Shown here: positions 1 to 11,564 of the stretch, piece after piece
How positions within the stretch are numbered: the stretch's first letter is position 1
Layout of the letters: every line of letters begins with the position of its first letter
Origin: Brachypodium distachyon
Lineage: Eukaryota > Streptophyta > Magnoliopsida > Poales > Poaceae
Assembly: GCF_000005505.3 (NCBI RefSeq)
Contig: NC_016131.3
Coordinates: forward strand, 55,289,355-55,353,354
Direction of reading: 5' to 3'
Length of the DNA: 64,000 bases
Position numbers and translations under genes: made by a program
Notes under the pieces: generated by a model
Databases searched by the model: none
The model's input: only the letters and a program-made list of their open reading frames with translations
What the model was told of the DNA's origin: nothing

Positions 1-500
1 AAGGCTGATTGGTTGGGCGTGATAATCTCACCAAGGATCAGCCATAGTCGATTCACCAGACATCTAGTGACTATCTTGTACAAAACAGTGCACAGGCTAA
101 TAGGACGGAAGTCCTTCATGGTTTCAGGTTGTTCACCTTTGGGGATCATTACCAGGACGGTATCATTTGCCCCGACTGGCATGACACCCGTCGCGAAGAA
201 ATCTTTAACTGTAGCGGTGATCTTCTCCTTCAGGACGGCCCAGTTGCGCTGGAAGAAACGGGCGCCGGAAAGCCATCCGGGCTAGGGTCTTTTAGTGGGC
301 CAATTTGGAACAGAGCATTCGAGATCTCCTCATCGCTGAAATTTGCGCAGAGCCCTTCATTCATTTCGTGCGAAACCTTTGGTTCAAACAGATCTACTAT
401 GTTACTGTGTTCAATCGTCGGGTCAGCAGAGAAAAGGTCCATGAAAGTATTTTTCTCGTCATGGCTTCAAGAATATGTGGTTCCTGTTGATAAATTAGGT
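1..500 (-). mobile_element. LINE (non-LTR) retrotransposon fragment, reverse transcriptase region
   Basis: Read on the minus strand, this stretch encodes the N-terminal part of a plant L1-type reverse transcriptase. Visible blocks include SDEEISNALFQIGPLK, a PDGFPA motif, RNW, and further on KDFRPISLCTVLYKIVTR and NRL, in the order typical of plant LINE RTs. The frame shifts by one base just after PDGFPA (about 255-262), where an extra G lies in a GC-rich run. The element is therefore dead. It continues beyond the left edge of the window, so its 3' end is not seen. It sits next to, and probably inserted into, the Q/A-rich ORF at 675-2260. Confidence 0.88.
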
Positions 501-674
501 AATTTCGATGAATATTTAATCCAGAAAGACAGTGTGTAAAACATGCAGCACATTATATCATGCAAACTAGACAAATTAAATAGCAACGCACAGCAATAAA
601 ACTCATCTAATTTCACGGCATGAATAATAGAACTACTAATCAAAATCAGCAAGAAAGAGCAGATTACGTACGGT

Positions 675-2259
675 GCTGTGCTCTTTTCTTGTGTTTGTTT
701 GTTGAGGTCGGTGACGAGTCCGGTGGCGTCGATGTTCACGCCGGTAGCAGCTGCAGCCTTGACTACCTCCTGAGCAGCGGCCAGTGCCTGCGCTTGCGCC
801 TGTGCAGCAGCAGTTGCCTGGCTTGGAGTTGGGCAGCCTGCTGCTGTGCTTGGAGTTGTGCAGCCTGTTGGGAATATGCCCTAGAGGCAATCATGTATGA
901 TGTAATTCCCAATGTATTCATAAATATTATTGAGTTGTCCTTGTTTGAACATCTGATATGTATCATTGAATATGTGATTTGATTGTGGAACTATGTATTC
1001 ATGTTGTTCATACTAAATTGTCCTTAGTCATTGAGGTTGTGCTGGACACATAACCTAGACTAATGTGAAAGTTGGCTGATGACTCGGTTCCACTTGTCAT
1101 GGGCATGGTGATGTCATTCCAGCTTACACGGACTCGGCTAAAGAGTTTAGCGAGTCGGACTGACCCATATTGAGATGCAACGAGTAGGTCGTCATTTGCA
1201 TGTCTCAATCAATGTAATCCTTAGACCTGAGGTTATCGCACAATCCGAGTTGTGGATCACCAACTTAGGTTCTGTCAAACGTTGTTCCGTAACAGGGCAG
1301 TTATAAAGGCAGAGTTCGGGTTGACTGAGAATCAAGCTGTGTGATGTGGATAACCAAGATGGGATTTTGCCCCTCCGACTGGAGAGATATTCTCTGGGCC
1401 CTCTCGAGTGATATGATTCAGGAAGCATGGCCATGCGCGACTTGGTTAATTGTTAACCGGGTCGATCGACTAAGAGTTAGTCGGATGAATCGTATATCAC
1501 AGATCGAGAAGAGAGTTGAACTATTAAAGGGATGACGATTAATCGCCTATAGTTCGACAAGGTATATCGTGAGGCAAAAGGGACTAAGACGTATGTCACA
1601 TTGGAAGGTACGTCGTCATGACTCGATGGTACTTGGGAGTCGGCACGTTCTGCTAGGAGCCGCTACCGATTGATCGATTGTGAGTCAGACTCCAATCGTG
1701 TCCAAGTCGCCATGAGCCTGTGGGGTCACACACTTAAGAGCGGAAGCAAGTATTTGGTCGGGTTGGACCCGAACTGGAATTGGGCTGACAATGCGAGTTG
1801 GACTCGCAGGGTGGATGGGCCACAAGGCTTGGAGCCCACTTCCACTCGATATATAAGCAGGGGCGTGGGATGCCTAAGGGGCACGGTTTTTCCACTCTCA
1901 TGCGTTGAGAACCCTAGCCCGATTCAGTTCAACCGTCGCACCGGACCTAGCAGTCCGCCGCCGGAGCTCCTCCTCGCACGTGTGGATACCGGCAGAGGTG
2001 CTGTACGTTCAGCACTTCGACGATCGCGGGATTGGATCGGCTGGATCGGATCGAGGGACTGCACTGCATCAAGGCGCCGCATCAATAATCCGCAACTGCG
2101 CGTCTAGTGGTAATACTCGTGGCCTTCTACCTCGGCTAGATCTTGGGAGTTCGCGTAGGAAAAGTTTTTGTTTATCTCTACGCGCCCCTTCACAGCCTGC
2201 TGCTGCTGAGCTAAAGCGGCAGCCTGAGCCGCGGGATCTCCGAGGTCGTCGGCCATTGG
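675..2259 (-). pseudogene. Q/A-rich ORF start, split by a solo LTR
   Basis: On the minus strand an ATG at 2259 opens a short reading frame MADDLGDPAAQAAALAQQQQ. At 2194 it is interrupted by the solo LTR (866-2193). It resumes at 865 with more Q/A repeats, then AAAQEVVKAAAATGVNIDATG and LVTDLNKQTQEK, ending near 675 at a GTACGTAA sequence that could be a splice donor. There is also a one-base frameshift in the Q/A tract around 815-825. I do not recognise the family. The ORF follows directly on a copia LTR with a TATA box (2507-2514), so it may be the first ORF of a retroelement rather than a host gene. Not functional in this state. Confidence 0.55.
866..2193 (+). mobile_element. solo LTR of a BARE/WIS/Angela-like Ty1-copia element
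   Basis: The sequence begins TGTTGGGAATATGCCCTAG, matching the 5' terminus known for Triticeae BARE/WIS/Angela LTRs, and ends in CTTCA. It is flanked by the identical 5-bp target-site duplication CAGCC (861-865 and 2194-2198). A plus-strand TATA box, TATATAAGC at 1850-1858, marks U3/R and sets the orientation as plus. No internal domain, primer-binding site or second LTR is present, so this is a solo LTR, the usual product of intra-element LTR recombination. Its 1328 bp is shorter than the roughly 1.7-1.8 kb of canonical family members, so it is either a related subfamily or carries internal deletions. Confidence 0.88.
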
Positions 2260-2923
2260 CGATGAAGATGCCGACGAAACAGAGACGTGAAGAAGCGAGC
2301 AGTCGCGTGAGAACGCTCCCCAAAAACCTTATCGACCGTCTCCCAGTCAGGATCTCGAAGGTCGGGGTTCCGGAGGCCTGCTCTCCCGGCGATCTGTGCA
2401 CGCAGTCGACGGGATGGAGCAGCAGTTGGCAGCGAACAACGAGATTGGATCGTGGGCGTGACGGCTAGGGTTGTCGCGTCGTTTTTCCGGAGGCCGGGGT
2501 AGTCTTATTATATAGGCACGCAGGCGGACTTCGGTTCGGTTTAGGAAACCAAAACCGACTCCGCTATTATCGGGATTTGTTACGCGTCCGCAACGGATTC
2601 CGACTGCCAAAAAGATAAGCACGACCCGGCACGGCTCGAACTCGAACTCGATCCACGAAACGCGGCGCGGCGCGCGCGCGCGCGTCGTGACGAGGCGAGG
2701 CGAGCGGAGGAGGAGGAGGAGGAGGAGGAGCGCGCGTAGGAATTTCCCTTGCTCACTTGCTCAAGAGGTGAGAACCAACATACCTTATATATTGGTCCAA
2801 CTCCCCCTAAACTAGCAATGTGGGACTATTCCCACTTCCTCATTCCACTATATGAATGGGCTTTTGAGACTTTCCAGGAATTAATTTCAGATTGGGCCTT
2901 GGGCCTAACCCAAAATTCCAACA
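2260..2923 (-). mobile_element. LTR of a second Ty1-copia element (minus strand)
   Basis: On the minus strand a purine-rich polypurine tract (GTGGGGGAT, 2932-2924) is immediately followed by TGTTGGAATTTTGGG (from 2923), a standard 3'-LTR start. Downstream come two TATA-like boxes, TATATAAG (2792-2785) and TATATAAT (2514-2507), then a long GC-rich leader. The LTR end could not be fixed: no TGGTATCAGAGC-type primer-binding site was seen, so the lower boundary (about 2260) is provisional. A (GGA)n microsatellite lies at about 2703-2729 and a CG-rich tract at about 2660-2690. Confidence 0.6.
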
Positions 2924-3474
2924 ATCCCCCACAATATCTCATAAGCACATATAAAATTGCCGTTGATCTAAAACTCTGTTTTTGATATACCAGCATTTCA
3001 GTGGAGACCGGTTAAGGTTGAACATCCACCTAAACAAATTGCTTCACTCACGCACAACTGAACAATGGACAAACCTTGAATTGTCAGTTTTCTGTGTTAG
3101 AGCTTCACTAAATTGTTGTCTGGTACTGGGCTGCCGAATGCTACCCTGCGGTGTGGAGCATATAAGTCATTCTCTAGGCCTTTTCATGAGCTTACTAGAG
3201 ACCACCCAAATCTCATAGACTGCGACCAACAGTCAGGCTCATATAGGTGTGTTATTTAGAGACTACTCCGTAGGACAGTATCTCCCTTGCAAATTAATGC
3301 AACGCGTTAGAACACATTAAGTTAAAAAACCTACCATACAGTACACGAGAGTAATGCATCGTCAACGAAGTGGGATAAAGAATGTACACTGTCCTCAGTT
3401 ATCCAATGACTTGTTTCCCAGGTCCTAATTCACGGGATCTCCGATCACATAGGTTGGTTTACCGCCATGGTAAC

Positions 3475-3790
3475 TCACGTGGGTCGCAATCCCATCTCCC
3501 TTGATGCAGATTCTATCACATTCCTTGATAGACCCTTTGTAAAGGGATCTGCCAGATTTTTAGCCGTTGGGATATATCCCAATGCTATTATTCCGGAATT
3601 TCTCATTGCTCTGACAGATTTCAGACGTCTCCTGACGTGTCTTGATGACTTCATGTTATCTTTAGAACTGTTCACTTTGACTATCACAGTTTGATTGTCA
3701 CAGTTCATAAGAATCGCCGGTATTGGTTTTTCAACAATCGGCAAGTCCATCAAGAGCTCACGAAGCCAGTCGGCCTCACGAAACAACGGT
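3475..3790 (-). mobile_element. Ty1-copia pol fragment: RNase H C-terminus
   Basis: The minus-strand ORF contains EADWLRELLMDLPIVEKPIP, then a CDNQT block, HVRRRLKSVRAM and IPTAKNLADPFTKGLS, ending MGLRPT. This is the characteristic C-terminal end of copia RNase H. Homology starts abruptly near 3786, so the element is 5'-truncated. About 540 bp of 3' untranslated internal sequence separates it from the polypurine tract and LTR at 2923. It is a decayed retrotransposon tail. Confidence 0.87.
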
Positions 3791-4440
3791 TGTTAGTAGT
3801 AATCTAAAAAAATCACAATTGTTCGGGCAGTCGTTCTCACAAAACCCAAATCGGGGAATTAAGGCATTTGATTGTATTTTCGGACCCCACCCACAAAAGA
3901 AAAGATGGTATTTTCGGACCAACCTGTCAGACGCCACGTGGCTAACCCGGCTCGTTTTCGTCGCCACGTCACCCTCCAGTCCGTCCCGTTAAGGGGCAGT
4001 TACACCCGATACGGCCTTCTACATGGCAACGAAAACGAGTGAAGTTGGCCACATGGCGTCCTACAGGTGGATCCGACCTGGTGATGAGATGTAGACGTAG
4101 GCGGAGTTGTCCAAAAATCTTAACAGAGGTAAAATCATGTTAAAAGTTTTCTAAATGGAATAAGACGGAGAAATTTTGCTAAAAGAGTAAAATGTGTGGG
4201 TATAGAATACACTCTAAGATAATTGATGTTTAATCATTTAGCAAGAAGGAGTACCTAATTTATTTTAACAAGGAGTAGCTACACTAAAAGAGTAAAATGT
4301 GTGGGTATAGAATACACTCTAAGATAATTGATGTTTAATCATTTAGCAAGGAGTACCTAATTTTTTTTAACAAGGAGTAGCTACACTTTTTTAAATGTGT
4401 CATACACGCTAGAGAAAATGTGCGAGCGAGCTTTCAGCGC
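3791..4440. other. gene-free stretch with a 105-bp tandem duplication
   Basis: AT-rich sequence with no credible coding frame. The only structure seen is the direct tandem repeat described separately at 4179-4387. Confidence 0.6.
4179..4387. repeat. direct tandem duplication of a ~105-bp unit
   Basis: Unit 1 (4179-4283) and unit 2 (4284-4387) both run CTAAAAGAGTAAAATGTG through AATTGATGTTTAATC to AACAAGGAGTAGCTACAC. They differ only by a small indel (AGAAGGAG versus AGGAG) and a few T-run changes. This is a recent local duplication with no coding content. Confidence 0.9.
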
Positions 4441-4489
4441 CTTCCATTAATTAATTTCTGTCTCGTGCAAGTCTCGCCGCCTCGCCCCT

Positions 4490-5074
4490 GAGGGCGTGTT
4501 TGGACGCCTGCAAGGCGTCGGGCTGCACCGCACGGGGGCTGCTGCTCCTGGCATGCTAGCACCAGCGTTGCAAATTTCCACTGCAGCCCAATGTTTGGGG
4601 AACGACGGTGCAGTCGGCAGAGCAGCGGCCAGCGGACGGCGCTGGAGCAGCGCATGACGGTCCAGAAGAGGAGGGGAGGCCCAGCAGAGGAGAAGGATGG
4701 CCGGCGGAGGAAGGGCGTGCCGGCGGAGGGCCGAGGGACGTGCGCCGATGGAGGGGCAGGAGGCGGGGCGGCGCTCCAGATTCCAGAAGCACAGGGGCCG
4801 CGGTTGGGCTGCGTGCCGGCAACATAGGGGCGGCGGAGAGGGCGGCGCTCCGGCCGCAAAGGGGCAGCACGCCGGGGGAGGGGCCGCGAAAGAGAAAGAG
4901 CAGCGGGGGAGGCGCTCGCCCGTGAGAGAGAGAGACGAGGCTGCAGGAGAAAAACGGCCGGCTCGCGGGCCTATTTTTGCATGCGGGCTGCAGGTATCGC
5001 GTGCGGCCCAGGAGACCAAACGGCTCAAAATTTGCACTGCGGCTGCAGTCCTGGTGCGGGGCACCTATCCAAAC
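4490..5074. mobile_element. possible GC-rich non-autonomous DNA transposon
   Basis: The left end reads GCGTGTTTGGACGCC and the right end, read on the minus strand, TAGTTTGGATAGGTGCC. Both arms then carry CCGCAC, a GCAAATTT block and a second GTTTGG. This suggests imperfect terminal inverted repeats, but they are weak and no target duplication was identified. The many long open frames on both strands here are a by-product of high GC content and show no recognisable protein. Confidence 0.3.
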
Positions 5075-5078
5075 TATA

Positions 5079-5380
5079 CTGGGCATGGGTGGCCCGCCCG
5101 GCCGGGCTTCGGCAGGCCTGGCCCGAAGCCCAACGTCCCGGGCCGGGTTCGGGCCTTACTTTCCAGTCCCAAGCCCGGCCCGAAAGCCCGAAATGACTAA
5201 AAAGGTATTTTTTAGGAAAATAGGTATTAAAAATCATTTATTTATTCTGAAAATAATTATTTTAATGCTTTAATGGCCTATTTTTCGGGTTTCGGGGGGT
5301 TTCGGGCTGGACCAGGCTCGGGCTTCAGGTTTGACCGCTGGGCTTTTATGAAGCCCGGCCCGGCCCGGAGTTTGCCCAGG
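5079..5380. mobile_element. GC-rich MITE-like element, TATA-flanked
   Basis: Termini are inverted (CTGGGCA at 5079-5085; TGCCCAG at 5373-5379), and TATA lies on both sides (5075-5078 and 5381-5384). The ends are built from GGGCCGGGC/GCCCGGCCC repeats while the centre (5210-5275) is AT-rich. There is no coding capacity. The TA or TATA duplication suggests a TA-targeting superfamily; the family is not identified. Confidence 0.65.
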
Positions 5381-5452
5381 TATAATGCAGAACACGCGCC
5401 TGGCTTCACCCATCCGACCGAACCGCCTAGTCAGCTGCACTTCACAGCTATA

Positions 5453-6021
5453 GCTGCGCAACGGACCGGGCTTTCTCAAAAAACCCGCCAGCCCCCGGCG
5501 TGCCCGGCCCGTTTTGGGCTCGGCCCGGCACGGAAATAAACGAGCCGTGCCGGCCCGCGACCCGCCTTGGGCCATGCCTGGGCCTTTGCATCAAGCCCGC
5601 GGGCCGGCCTAGCCTGACCCGTTTAACCATTACACATGAGGAAATAGCACAATATGGAAAAATTTGATGCCAGCAAGAGTCAAACTCCAGACCTTCAACG
5701 TGCACAGGCATGACTAGACCACCAAACTGCACTAGCATTTGTGTCCAACATGATTTGGTTGGCTTTTTATCCATCTGGTTGGTGGAAAAAGACAAAAAAA
5801 AGCACAACTGGGCTGCGGCTGGAAATGAGGCCTAATGGGCTAACGGGCCCGGGCCGGCCCGACCGGGCTCATGTGCCGTGCCCGGGCCTGGATTTCGCCG
5901 GAACGGGCCGGCACGGCACGGCCCGTTTATAAGTGGTGGGCCCGGTTAAGTCGTGGGCTGTGCCGGCCCGGTTAAGTCGTGGGCTGTGCCGGGCCAGGCC
6001 CGGGCCGGCCCGTTGGCCAGC
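5453..6021. mobile_element. second GC-rich TATA-flanked element, abutting the MATH-BTB gene
   Basis: The left terminus GCTGCGCAACGGACCGGG and the right terminus, read on the minus strand, GCTGGCCAACGGGCCGGC are inverted repeats with few mismatches. TATA flanks both sides (5449-5452 and 6022-6025). Inside are GGCCCGTTT/GCCGTGCCGG repeats and a direct repeat of GGTTAAGTCGTGGGCTGTGC (about 5944-5989); the middle (5640-5800) is AT-rich. No protein is encoded. The right end lies 162 bp before the start codon of the MATH-BTB gene. Confidence 0.7.
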
Positions 6022-6183
6022 TATATTCACAGCCTGCACCTTTCCTTTCTTTCTTCCACCACCCCGACGGCCCGACGACGCAACGGCCGCGTCACCCGCA
6101 AAACCAAACCAAACCATTCCGCCCGAAAAATTCCCCAATCCCCCCTCCTGCCGCAAACCCTAACCCTAGCCAATCCCGTGCCC

Positions 6184-9100
6184 ATGGACGACGACGCCGG
6201 CGACGCCTCGCCGCCGCCGGGCCCTCCCCCCGCCGCCTCCGCCCCTTCGTCGCGCGACATGGCGGCGTCCCCGACGAGCTCGCGCTCCGTGACGGAGACG
6301 GTGAACGGCTCCCACCGGTTCGTGATCCAGGGCTACTCCCTCGCCAAGGGGATGGGCGTCGGGAAGCACATCGCCAGCGAGACCTTCACCGTAGGCGGGT
6401 ACCAGTGGGCGATCTACTTCTACCCCGACGGGAAGAACCCCGAGGACAACTCCGCCTACGTCTCCGTCTTCATCGCGCTCGCCTCCGAGGGCACCGACGT
6501 CCGCGCCCTCTTCGAGCTCACGCTCCAGGACCAGAGCGGCAAGGGCAAGCACAAGGTTCACTCCCACTTCGACCGCTCCCTCGAGTCCGGGCCCTACACC
6601 CTCAAGTACCGCGGCTCCATGTGGTAAGCAGACGCCTCTGAATATCTCTCATGTTTTGAATTCACTTTGCTACGACTTTCTGTCACACTGCTGGTCGATT
6701 GGCATTAGTGGAGGTAGTTCTGATGCAGCAACGAATTTGGCATGTCTCGGTTTGTAGTTGTGTTTGTGTCATGAACAACTTTTACATTTAGCTGTTGCTG
6801 TTTGGTTTTGGTTGTACGTTGCTGTTTGGATCGGATTCTATTTGATGGCTAGGTGTGGTGGTGAATTGATATGTAATGTAGGTAGGTGGCAAAATTCTTT
6901 AGTATAGTGCTTCATGTTCAGCTGATGTCGACCTCTGTAGGCACTGGTATGTATCCATGTAAATTTACAGTGCGCAGAGGATATCATTATAATTTGGTGA
7001 TAGTTAGGTATCCATCTTAGTGTTCTGTTACAGCTATGAGTATTTCCCACTAGTTTATGTTGGTCGGTTCAATCCAATGGCATGCTGCTATTTGAATTAT
7101 CTGGTTTGGATCTGTTAGATTTGTTTGCATGCTTTACAGTAAACAAGGTGCAGGTATGATTTTTCAGTCCTGATTTTGGGTGTATTATATGGTTTTAGTG
7201 TAGTGCTATCAATTTGGTAAAATGAGTTGCACTTATGAATCGACTGCCTTGATCACAAGCACAATGGTGGGGACAAACGAATGTAAGAGAGAATGGCCAT
7301 CCCATTTTGATTGATGAACTTCCCTTAAATGAGAGGGCGATAAAGAGGTAGAGTCGGCTGGAAGGAAGAGATTTGAGATACTTAAGAACTAATTCATCTC
7401 CTTGCTTAATCTCAGTGGTAGCGTATGTCTTGACTTTTGTTAAGGTTCATCCCCTAACACCTTATATTTAATAAGAGATACAGCCAAATTAAGCAACCAG
7501 ATCCAACTAACTTTGCAGTTCAAGAAACTTAAAGATAACAATTGAACTAATTTTATCCCAATGGGTGTGTCTGGCTGTGTCATGTGTGCTATTGATGACC
7601 AGGTGTTGACGTGATATATAGCAGCCAATGATACAGATGGCTTCGGATCAGCGTGGCTCGCTTTTACGAATACCATTATATGCAAGCTGCTGGCATGTTC
7701 AGCAATAATTGTATCGAATATTGTTCTAAAAGAGTCCAATAACCCGAGCTTGTGTTAATTCAATTTGTCTGCTACTATATCATTGTTACAGTGAACTGAT
7801 GCTTTGAGTTTTGAATGTCTTCATGCTAAAGCACACACACACTTGATTAGGTTACGGTTTCAATAGTTTTGGGTTTACACATGTTGGCAAGTCTGCTGGT
7901 TAGTGTTTTGTTGCATGTGGTGTGTAAGTTTTCTCCAACTTGACACCCAATTCATTTCCTTCATTATAGCAGAGGGCAATGAACTTCTCTTAGATGAGAA
8001 GCCACGCGCCATTTTGACTGTTCCTGCAATTCATTAATAATAGAATTGTCCCTTTTTTATAAGGAAAACCAGGCCAAAAACCTTACACAGAGAGGTCTTG
8101 AAGGTAACTACTGAGACCCATGAGAACTGCATGTGGACTCCCCAAAAGAAAAACAACATGTTTCCAACCACAAACGCACCCGCACCAGTTAAACTTTTTA
8201 TTTAAGAATACATCGTTGATACTTTGGTTTGCATCACAAGTTTCGCAGCACACTCGTTTTAGATTAGATCTTTTGTTGATAAAGGAGTTCCATGGTGGAT
8301 TGTGTTGTGTGAAAAGAATGTGATAGGAATAGTTCTTCATACCATGTGATCACACTGCTTTAAGTCCTTTAGTATCGTTTTGACATGTGCGTGATATTTA
8401 CTTACCTATTCTTACCCATTAAGATTGTAATTTGAATTGTTGTATACTTGTATTTTGGCGTGTGCTCTACCATCAACTTAGGGCATCACAAAGTGAACTT
8501 TGTTAGTGGACATCAGGAAATTGCCCAGACTTGCTGTGTGGGTTGCAGTAGATTTCTGTTCCAGGCCAAACGTCAGAATTTCACATTTTGGACTACAGTA
8601 TAAAATGAAAGCCACCAATCCTAGTTGCATCAAAAGTTGTGCTTCTACTGGTTGTTAGTCACTAGTTACTAGCATCGAAAGCAGAAGCCAACAGGTCTTG
8701 TTTCTGAATCTTCACAGCCACAATTCTTTAGGTTTTTGGCTTTTTATTCCCAACATATTATTTTCGATTCAAAGTAGTTGGACGAATTTCCGTTTACCAA
8801 AGTTATCTGGAAATTTTTGTGTTTTCCGATTTTTGGTGGACCTATGAACTTTTAACACTTACTGTTTTGAAGTAATCTTGAGCATTCCCTGGAAGTAGAT
8901 ACTTCCTTAAGTCTTTTAACTTTTTATGCAAGATAAATATTTTGTGCTACCAGTTTCGAATTTTTTGGTTGGGTACATTTGATAATCTGTTGTTTGAACT
9001 CACTGTACTGGATTCTTTTGTCTCATTGGGACTTAGTGGGGCAGGGTTGTGGTATTACTACTTGGCTGCTGATGATTCCGTTTACATGCATGTAGTTCAA

Positions 9101-11564
9101 AAGATCATTTTCTTTCATTAGACAACAATTATTAGGGATCATGTAATCATTCTTGACTTCAGTAATTGATTTTAAATACTCTTAGGTTTAGATGCATACC
9201 GATAACATATGTGAAACTAATTTCACTGCACAGTCAGTTAACATACAAACATCTTCTACCTGATATGTTCAGATGGGTAATGGCTAATGAATTTCACTTT
9301 ATTATGGGGAAACTGCAATGTGTGGCTTGTAGTTCTTCTCAAGTATAGTCTTTAGCAGCTTTTGGATTCTGATGATATTCAGTCCTTTCCTTTACATTTC
9401 AGGGGTTACAAAAGGTTCTTTCGACGAACTGCTCTTGAGACGTCGGATTTTCTTAAAGATGATTGCTTGAAGATAAATTGCACTGTGGGTGTTGTGGTGT
9501 CAACTATTGATTACTCTAGACCACACTCCATTCAGGTTCCGGACTCTGACATCGGCTACGATTTCGGTTTGCTTTTGGACAGTAATGAAGGAATTGATAT
9601 TATTCTCAATGTGAGGGGTGAGAAGTTTCATGCCCATCAATTGGTGTTGGCTGCACGGTCTTCTGTATTTAGATCTAGACTTTTTGATGATGAATCGGCT
9701 GGAGATAAGGACAAGATTGATGAGAATGATGATCTGAAAGTGGTTGTTATTGATGACATGGAGCCAAAGGTTTTCAAGGTGTGTATCTACTTCAGTTGTT
9801 AGCAATGTTCTTCCAGTAACCTGAGAGCAAGTCCTTACTATATCTGAATACTCCTTGCAGGCCATGCTTCATTTCATCTACAGAGATACGCTTGTTGATG
9901 ATTATGAGCTGGATGCATCAAGCTCCGAGGGCTCTATTTTTGATACTTTGGCAGCAAAGTTGTTGGCTGCGGCAGACAAGTATGACTTGGAAAGGCTAAA
10001 ATTGCTATGTGAATCTTACTTGTGCAAAGGAATTTCTGTGGCCTCGGTTGCGAGTACTCTTGCATTGGCTGATGATCACCATGCTATGGAGCTTAAGGCC
10101 GTTTGCCTAAAATTTGCTGCAGAAAACCTTTCAGGTACTAAGACTTTCATACAAAACTAGTAGCAAGTCCTCTTTGCTACAAGCTTGTTGGATGCTCTTT
10201 TAGTTACTCTATTTATGAACGCCATATTTCTTTGGTTTATGTATGAACTCTGTATTTATTTGGTATTGGGTTTTAGGTTTAATTATGTTATGCTAGTGTA
10301 AGCTAGAATATTAGTATATTAAAAATTTGCAATGCAATTGGAGTCGATTTTTCTGGTTTCTTTTCAGTATTAGTCAATACTCATTATTAAAATACTGTAT
10401 GTTCCTGAAATGTAGATGGGTTACCCTATGCAAATGTTGAACTAATCGGTGCATCCGTCCATTACTAGTGTAGTGCAACTGAACCTTTTTTGCGGCCAAT
10501 TAGCCCAACCTTCAGGATTGAACGTAGCATTTCAATTAGTAGATCTTACAGTTGTTTTATCAATTGGCATTAATCTGATGGTTAGAATTTTAATTGATAT
10601 CATGTACTGATGTGGCATTATTAGGAGTCTGCAGTTGGGAGTAAATTTTTAGAATATGGAAGGATCCGACTTAAATGCATTGCATCTTATAGGCCCAATA
10701 TTTCCTACCTGAATTCGCATCAGTTGAAAAACTTGCTAGGCATTTAAGTAAGCAACTTGTAGATGAGCAAAGTCCATGCAGGTTACTTTTAGGGATTTCC
10801 CAGTGCAGCTTACAGAACGTTAAAAGTAGGGAGGGAACAGCAAAGTTATGAACCATTTCAACGAGAGGTGATATGTGCATGCTTTTAGTTTCTGGTCTTG
10901 GCATTTGTTCGACATTAGTAGGTAGTACAGTTGGGAGCTGAATCTTGCCTAGACCCGACTTGAAGTTATACTGTAGGTAGCAATTATTGCTGGTATAGTG
11001 ATATTTCTTGTTTAACCGAGGCATAAATATGTTTGGGCTGCTAAGCTGGACTATTACGTTTTATCATTAGCAGCAGTTCAACATGACTTGTTACCTATGG
11101 ATCTTGGTATATTAGGTAGGTTTGCTGACAAATAATAATGCAGTTAGATGAACCAAAATCTAGTTTTTAGCCAGCTCTTCTGTTACTATTGCCTTCACAT
11201 CTTTGTTGAAATTCTCTTGACCTGTCCAATTTCATGGTGTGTTAATTATGTTTTGCCCCATTACTGTGCCTAGAAAATTATCGCTTTCACATACTGTCTT
11301 TCGACAATTAGGTTGGGTTCATGGTGCAATTAAGTTTATAAAGCTCCATAACATTCCAGATACCCTTATGTCTCTGCAGCTGTGATCCGGACCAGCGGGT
11401 TCGATTACCTCAAAGACAACTGCCCAGCACTTCAGTCCGAGATACTGAGAACTGTTGCAGGGTGTGAGGAGCCATGCATTAGTGGGGGGAAGAGCCAGAG
11501 CGTCTGGGGGCAGCTCTCAGATGGTGGCGATACAAGTGGCCGGAGGGTTCGGCCAAGAATCTAA
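6184..11564 (+). CDS. MATH and BTB/POZ domain protein (CUL3 substrate adaptor, BPM family)
   Basis: Four exons with consensus splice sites: 6184-6623, 9403-9778, 9861-10134, 11380-11564. Together they give 424 residues. The MATH domain (about residues 35-170) includes [19 protein letters not shown] and, across the first intron, [11 protein letters not shown] then [12 protein letters not shown]. The BTB domain (about 195-300) has [14 protein letters not shown] and [11 protein letters not shown], with AMLHFIYRD across intron 2. A helical C-terminal region ([14 protein letters not shown]) follows. In this family MATH binds substrates and BTB binds CUL3, so the protein presents targets for ubiquitination. 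An in-frame second ATG at codon 26 could also be used. Intron 1 is 2.8 kb and intron 3 is 1.2 kb; neither shows another gene. Confidence 0.93.
6624..9402 (+). other. large first intron of the MATH-BTB gene
   Basis: It is bounded by GTAAGC and a TTTACATTTCAG acceptor. It is AT-rich with no coding frame matching any family I recognise, and no transposon ends were found. Confidence 0.85.

Noticed and set aside
4434..5200. Several overlapping 100-200-codon frames on both strands
   Set aside because: GC-rich repeat sequence with A/P/R/G-biased translations and no conserved motif; more likely transposon DNA.
6166..6567. Minus-strand 133-codon frame and alternative plus frames over MATH exon 1
   Set aside because: Overlap a clear MATH domain exon in the correct frame.
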